A stretch of 64,000 nt of DNA, taken from NCBI RefSeq assembly GCF_900114745.1, contig NZ_FOUB01000015.1:1-64000 (forward strand), in the 5' to 3' direction. The notes beneath the pieces are model-generated. The model did not search any database. It had not been told where the DNA came from and saw only the letters and a program-made list of their open reading frames with translations. Made by a program: the position numbers and the translations under genes. This stretch comes from Nitrosomonas communis (GTDB taxonomy: Bacteria; Pseudomonadota; Gammaproteobacteria; Burkholderiales; Nitrosomonadaceae). This document shows, piece after piece, positions 62,118 to 64,000 of the stretch (position 1 is its first letter; the number at the start of each line of letters is the position of its first letter).

Positions 62118-63281
62118 ATGAAAGCACTCGTATTTCACAAACCAAAAGATGTAAGGGTCGATACAGTAAACGACCCTAAGATAGAACACGAACAGGACGC
62201 CATTATTCGCGTCACCTCTACAGGGATTTGCGGATCCGATCTCCACATCTACAACGGTATGGTTCCACAGCCCCGGCCCATGGTATTAGGACATGAATTC
62301 ATGGGAGTAGTGGAAGAGCTTGGGACCGGTGTTACTAATTTACGGGTTGGCGACCGGGTTGTCGTTCCGTTTCCTGTTTCATGCGGAAAATGTCATTTCT
62401 GCGATATGCAGCTCCCCACACATTGCGAAAGATCGAACGAGAAGACTTACGGTCCTGAGGGGGATATCATAAAAGGCAAAGGAGCGGGAGGAGCTCTGTA
62501 CGGTTACACCGACATTTACGGAGGTGTAGACGGCGGTCAGGCAGAATATGCGAGAGTAAGATACGCTCATTATAACCCTCGGATAGTTCCTGACAGTTTG
62601 ACCGATGAGCAGGTGCTGTTCCTTACCGATATTTTTCCTACAGGATGGGCGGCGGTAGAATGGGGGGAAATCAAAGGTGGTGAGACCGTAGCTGTTTTTG
62701 GTTGCGGCCCGGTTGGAATAATGGCGCAGAAGGCGGCCTGGCTGAAAGGAGCAAAACGCGTGATAGGGATCGATATCGAAGAGTATCGGTTGGAAAAAGC
62801 GCGTGCTGCGGCACGGGTGGAAACCATTAATGCTTGGGATACCGATACTGTGAAAATGATAAGAGAGCTTACCCATGGATATGGAGCCGATGTTTGTATT
62901 GATGCCGTTGGAATGGAGGCGCATCGTAGTACGGCCGAGAAAGTGATGAATGTGGTACACATGGAAAAAGGAACGATGAAGGTGCTGGAAAGCTGTCTTG
63001 CAGCCGTTCGGCGCGGGGGAACAGTATCTGTAGTCGGCGTTTACGGATCACCTTACGACAATTTTCCTTTATATAAATGGTTTGACAAGGGAATCAAATT
63101 AAGAGGCGGACAGGCTCTTGTGCAAAATTATATTGATCTGCTTCTTGAGATGGTCGTAAATGGTAAGGTGGTGCTGGATGATGTGATCACCCATAAAGTT
63201 CCCCTGAGTGAGGCAAGCCACATGTACAAAATTTTCAATGATAAAGATGACAATTGTGTAAAAGTTGTGCTTAAGCCCTGA
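62118..63281 (+). CDS. Zinc-dependent alcohol dehydrogenase family protein
   Basis: A 387-residue medium-chain dehydrogenase; ATG at 62118 (MKALVFHKPKDVRVD) has GGAG upstream, and longer in-frame starts exist to 62064. The catalytic zinc site is formed by Cys in TGICGSDLHIYNG and His-Glu in GHEFMGVVEE; four structural-zinc Cys lie in CGKCHFCDMQLPTHC. The NAD-binding fold has AVFGCGPVGIMAQKAA and VIGIDIEEYR. It resembles glutathione-independent formaldehyde dehydrogenase-like proteins. The gene is GC-richer than its neighbours, consistent with acquired DNA. Confidence 0.88.
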   Translation: MKALVFHKPKDVRVDTVNDPKIEHEQDAIIRVTSTGICGSDLHIYNGMVPQPRPMVLGHEFMGVVEELGTGVTNLRVGDRVVVPFPVSCGKCHFCDMQLPTHCERSNEKTYGPEGDIIKGKGAGGALYGYTDIYGGVDGGQAEYARVRYAHYNPRIVPDSLTDEQVLFLTDIFPTGWAAVEWGEIKGGETVAVFGCGPVGIMAQKAAWLKGAKRVIGIDIEEYRLEKARAAARVETINAWDTDTVKMIRELTHGYGADVCIDAVGMEAHRSTAEKVMNVVHMEKGTMKVLESCLAAVRRGGTVSVVGVYGSPYDNFPLYKWFDKGIKLRGGQALVQNYIDLLLEMVVNGKVVLDDVITHKVPLSEASHMYKIFNDKDDNCVKVVLKP

Positions 63282-63542
63282 TTGGTTTATAACCCGCACG
63301 GTGACATAAAAAATAAAATCTCTCATCAACTGAAAGTTGAGGCAGCTGTCTTGAGTGCCGAACAGAAACCATATCTAAAGGTGCGGCGTGCACGCATGTG
63401 CTTCGTGTGGTGTGGGAGGTTGAATCTGTTGGTACTGTCTTGAATTTTCTTACCAGGCACTTAGAGAAAGCATGGCAATCGCAGGACAACACTGATAAAC
63501 ACCAGATTAAGCAGCTGTAGCATTCAACTATCTACGTGGCAA

Positions 63543-64000
63543 TCATTTACGAGCACTCTTCGCTCGTGCTGCCCCGATGGCTGAGTGAACGTCCTTTTTC
63601 TCTTCAGGTGGCGGCAGTACAGCCTTCATGCCGAGAGATTTTATCCAGAGCTCACGACACCAGCCCATAGTGTGATAGAGATGCTCATCTTCTTCATCTT
63701 CTACCTGGTCATATGCATTTTGGAGCGCATCCGCCTCTTTACTTTTAGCTTTTTTTGCAACCTCACCGATAAGCGCCCAATTCTGGTGGTCTTTGGTTTC
63801 CGCCAAAACGACGCATTCACAGGCGACAAGCTCGGCAGCTTTTGGGTCGCCAGCTTCAAGAGCCATCTCCATCGCCTTTACCAGCGATTCACCAATATGG
63901 CGAACTACTTTTCGTCCTGGCGTTTCCTCATCAGAATCCAGACCCAGTTCTTCGAAAACATCCAGCAGGATTTGATGGTGTTCCTTTGTTTGTTCCAGAT
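63543..64000 (-). CDS. Possible ferritin-like protein (start beyond window)
   Basis: An open frame of over 150 residues that continues past the right edge on the minus strand. The visible part is helical, with EQTKEHHQILLDVFEELG, AAELVACECVVLAETKDHQNWALIGEV and VEDEEDEHLYHTMGWCRELW: repeated Glu and Glu-x(2-3)-His motifs on helices suggest a di-iron or ferritin-like bundle. The ending is Ala/Lys-rich. The assignment is tentative. Confidence 0.5.
   Translation of the reverse strand, partial: LEQTKEHHQILLDVFEELGLDSDEETPGRKVVRHIGESLVKAMEMALEAGDPKAAELVACECVVLAETKDHQNWALIGEVAKKAKSKEADALQNAYDQVEDEEDEHLYHTMGWCRELWIKSLGMKAVLPPPEEKKDVHSAIGAARAKSARK

Noticed and set aside
63271..63492. 73-codon minus-strand frame after the dehydrogenase
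   Set aside because: Overlaps the end of the dehydrogenase gene, has no motif and no binding site; the gap 63282-63542 shows no feature.
1..64000. CRISPR array or rRNA operon
   Set aside because: No regularly spaced direct repeats of 24-40 bp with unique spacers, and no rRNA sequence seen; the only RNA gene recognised is tRNA-Ser.

Overview
The window is chromosomal DNA of a betaproteobacterium, most likely a Nitrosomonas-type chemolithoautotroph. The reasons are the five-gene RuBisCO operon cbbLSQON with a divergent cbbR, the beta-type conserved gene order (lptD-surA-pdxA-rsmA; rpsF-priB-rpsR-rplI), moderate to low GC, and abundant small IS relics. No amo or hao genes are present, so the genus is inferred from gene content, not proven.

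Layout. 1-2.5 kb: end of an IS630 transposase, a gene-poor stretch, a secreted protein of unknown function and an SRPBCC protein. 2.5-24.3 kb: housekeeping genes: dinG-type helicase, outer-membrane biogenesis (lptD, surA), pdxA, rsmA, hemF, aroC, alkylation repair (alkA-type, ogt), an RNA methyltransferase, peptidoglycan recycling (murU, amgK), ubiK, comM, dnaB, the S6/PriB/S18/L9 operon and hemE. 24.3-26.3 kb: a two-component system. 26.4-40.3 kb: an inorganic-carbon uptake region, comprising sbtA-sbtB (Na+/bicarbonate symporter and PII-like partner) preceded by a tiny leader ORF, a pair of inverted paralogous small membrane proteins, then a six-gene operon with DabA, a NuoL-like DabB, three NuoM-like antiporter subunits and a protein with beta-carbonic-anhydrase metal motifs. 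40.9-42.7 kb: an Atm1-type ABC exporter. 43.2-49.9 kb: RuBisCO (form IA, apparently the CbbQ-associated non-carboxysomal type), activases CbbQ/CbbO, CbbN and the regulator CbbR. 50-55.5 kb: hydrolase, thioredoxin-like ferredoxin, ubiB, ubiJ and lysC.

55.5-64 kb: a decaying genomic island entered at tRNA-Ser(GCU). It begins with a frameshifted P4-type integrase and holds an AlpA-like regulator, a serine-recombinase relic with its partner gene, a SemiSWEET transporter, an NYN-LOTUS protein, a nuclease with a nonsense codon, a DUF2934 protein, a zinc alcohol dehydrogenase and part of a possible ferritin-like protein.

Together, 24-50 kb reads as a carbon-acquisition island: bicarbonate enters by SbtA (Na+-driven, probably gated by SbtB), CO2 is converted vectorially to bicarbonate by the DAB-type complex, and fixation is by RuBisCO kept active by CbbQO. 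No carboxysome shell gene is present. The most novel material is the enlarged DAB operon with four antiporter-like subunits plus a carbonic-anhydrase-like protein, and the small membrane protein pair beside it. All functional statements come from reading motifs by eye; no database search was run.
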